Below are positions 5,854-6,742 of a stretch of DNA of 6,742 nt, piece after piece. The notes beneath the pieces are model-generated. The model worked only from the letters and a program-made list of their open reading frames with translations. It was not told where the DNA came from and did not search any database. Every line of letters starts with the position of its first letter. Position 1 is the stretch's first letter. A program made the position numbers and the translations under genes. Source of the stretch: Solirubrobacterales bacterium (GTDB lineage: Bacteria > Actinomycetota > Thermoleophilia > Solirubrobacterales > Solirubrobacteraceae); contig JACDAP010000581.1 in the NCBI GenBank assembly GCA_013695395.1, positions 1 through 6,742 on the forward strand, in the 5' to 3' direction.

Positions 5854-6102
5854 ATGCGTTCGTTCAGCAAGTTCGATGACCCCAACGACCCGGCGATGGC
5901 GCCCGTCCGCGAGGCGGGCGGAGGCGAGTCAGAGGGATTCGAGATGGCCGAGGAGGAGCTCGTCGACCACGCGAGCCACGGTGACGACCACGGCACCACG
6001 AAGATCACCAACGACGCCGGTACCCTCGGTGACGAGGGCGAGGGCGCGCCGGACCCAGACCTCTACGGCGAGGCCGACGAGGAGCACGAGAGCGACCTCT
6101 GA
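5854..6102 (+). CDS. Small, strongly acidic protein of unknown function
   Basis: An 82-residue product that I cannot assign to a named family. About 25 residues are Asp or Glu against only four Lys/Arg, so it is very acidic. It also has four histidines, three of them clustered with acidic residues in DHASHGDDHG at 38-47. There is no signal peptide, membrane segment or cysteine. Low hydrophobicity and many Gly/Asp/Glu suggest an at least partly disordered cytoplasmic protein; EMAEEELVDHA at 30-40 could form a short helix. Reasons to believe it is real: it is divergent from the methyltransferase with a promoter-sized gap, the ATG has a possible -10 at leaderless distance, and no other gene could occupy the interval. 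The His/Asp cluster could bind divalent metal, but this is speculation. The DUF3179 gene follows 57 bases downstream. Confidence 0.7.
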   Translation: MRSFSKFDDPNDPAMAPVREAGGGESEGFEMAEEELVDHASHGDDHGTTKITNDAGTLGDEGEGAPDPDLYGEADEEHESDL

Positions 6103-6144
6103 GGTCACCCCGCGGCGCCCGGCCGGAACCGATTCGGCGTCGCA

Positions 6145-6159
6145 GAGGGTCTCACCCTC
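6145..6159 (+). promoter_or_regulatory. Perfect hairpin abutting the DUF3179 start codon
   Basis: GAGGGT and ACCCTC pair perfectly around CTC, with the last base directly before the ATG at 6160. The left arm contains the only Shine-Dalgarno-like sequence (GAGGG, about ten bases before the ATG), so folding of the mRNA would hide it. It may instead be a protein-binding inverted repeat. Confidence 0.4.
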
Positions 6160-6742
6160 ATGCGGCCCCGCCCCCTCCTGCCCCTGCTGCTTGTCGTGGC
6201 CCTCGGACTTTCCGCCTGCGGCGAGAGCGGATCGGGCGCCGCGGCGGGAGGCGGGAAGGCGGACGCGCGGACCGCGGCCAAGGTGGCGAAGGACCGCTTC
6301 GGCGACCAGTGGACCACCGACTTCTCCCAGGCCTCGGTGCCCTTCGCGGAGATCATGGACGGCGGCCCGCCGCGCGACGGGATCCCGCCGATCGACGACC
6401 CCAAGGCGGTCGGGCTCGAGGCCGGTGATGCGATCCTGAGCCCCGAGGACCCGGTGATGGTGGTCGAGGTCGGCGGGGAGGCCCGGGCCTACCCGATCCG
6501 CATCATGATCTGGCACGAGATCGCCAACGACACGCTCGGCGGCAAGCCCATCGCCGTCACCTACTGTCCGCTCTGCAACTCCGCAATCGTCTTCGAGCGC
6601 GAGCTCGACGGCCGCACGCTCACCTTCCGCGCGCTCGGCGACGGCCGCTTCGGCGACCGGCAGACGGGCAGCACCTGGGACATCACAGGGCGCGCGGTCT
6701 CCGGCAAGCTCGCCGGGGAGCGGCTCGAGCGCCTCGAGCAGG
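6160..6742 (+). CDS. DUF3179 domain lipoprotein, N-terminal part (continues past right edge)
   Basis: The reading frame stays open from the ATG at 6160 to the edge, giving 194 codons. Residues 1-20 form a lipoprotein signal peptide with lipobox LSAC, so C20 should be lipidated and the protein anchored outside the cytoplasmic membrane. A Gly/Ala-rich spacer follows. From about residue 72 the sequence matches the DUF3179 pattern: DGIPPIDDPK, EVGGEARAYPIRIMIWHEIANDTLGGKPIAVTYCPLCNSAIVF, and RQTGSTWDITGRAVSGKLAG. The CPLC pair (C136, C139) and the WHEIAND segment are the most conserved family features. The CxxC suggests metal binding or redox chemistry, but to my knowledge the family's function is not established. 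It lies 57 bases after the acidic-protein gene on the same strand, so cotranscription is possible. Confidence 0.9.
   Translation, partial: MRPRPLLPLLLVVALGLSACGESGSGAAAGGGKADARTAAKVAKDRFGDQWTTDFSQASVPFAEIMDGGPPRDGIPPIDDPKAVGLEAGDAILSPEDPVMVVEVGGEARAYPIRIMIWHEIANDTLGGKPIAVTYCPLCNSAIVFERELDGRTLTFRALGDGRFGDRQTGSTWDITGRAVSGKLAGERLERLEQ

Noticed and set aside
6124..6141. GGAACC followed by CGTC, reminiscent of an ECF sigma promoter
   Set aside because: The spacing is only about eight bases, where such promoters need about 16-17.
4808..6439. 543-codon plus-strand open frame
   Set aside because: It runs antisense to the zincin and methyltransferase genes and overlaps the acidic-protein and DUF3179 genes in another frame. 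Its translation is low-complexity Arg/Pro/Ser/Ala.

Overview
The window is very GC-rich, gene-dense bacterial chromosome. The operon content (an HtdX-type double hot-dog hydratase, a high-molecular-weight FabG4-type ketoreductase and a FadA2-type thiolase) points to Actinomycetota. The three genes match products of the Mycobacterium tuberculosis Rv0241c-Rv0243 region. The mix with a DUF3179 lipoprotein, a small acidic protein and promoters that look leaderless is compatible with a deep lineage such as Thermoleophilia/Solirubrobacterales. That placement is inference only.

Region 1 (4395 down to 1, minus strand) is a five-gene operon: TetR regulator, thiolase (fadA2-like), FabG4-like reductase, HtdX-like (R)-enoyl-CoA hydratase, and the first 46 codons of a probable acyl-CoA dehydrogenase that runs off the left edge. 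Every junction overlaps by 1 or 4 bases (ATGA, TGATG, TGATG, ATGA), so the whole set looks translationally coupled, regulator included. Together these enzymes could supply all four chemical steps of an acyl-CoA cycle through (R)-3-hydroxyacyl-CoA intermediates, either degrading or elongating chains. In front of the TetR gene, in a 63-base gap, lies a 32-base two-tier palindrome that is almost certainly the operator. It overlaps a possible -10 box placed for a leaderless transcript.

Region 2 (5809 down to 4459, minus strand) holds a class I SAM-dependent methyltransferase and a secreted or membrane-anchored HExxH (zincin) protein. Each is followed at or just after its stop codon by a short GC-rich hairpin without a U-tract.

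Region 3 (5854 to the right edge, plus strand) is transcribed divergently from the methyltransferase across a very short gap. It carries an 82-residue, strongly acidic, histidine-containing protein of unknown function, then the N-terminal 194 codons of a DUF3179 lipoprotein whose start codon abuts a perfect 6-bp hairpin.

No RNA genes, CRISPR arrays, insertion sequences or long repeats are visible, and no stretch above 300 bases lacks a gene. I see no clearly new biological system. The most rewarding items are the operator architecture, the self-contained (R)-specific acyl-CoA cassette and the unexplained acidic protein and zincin.
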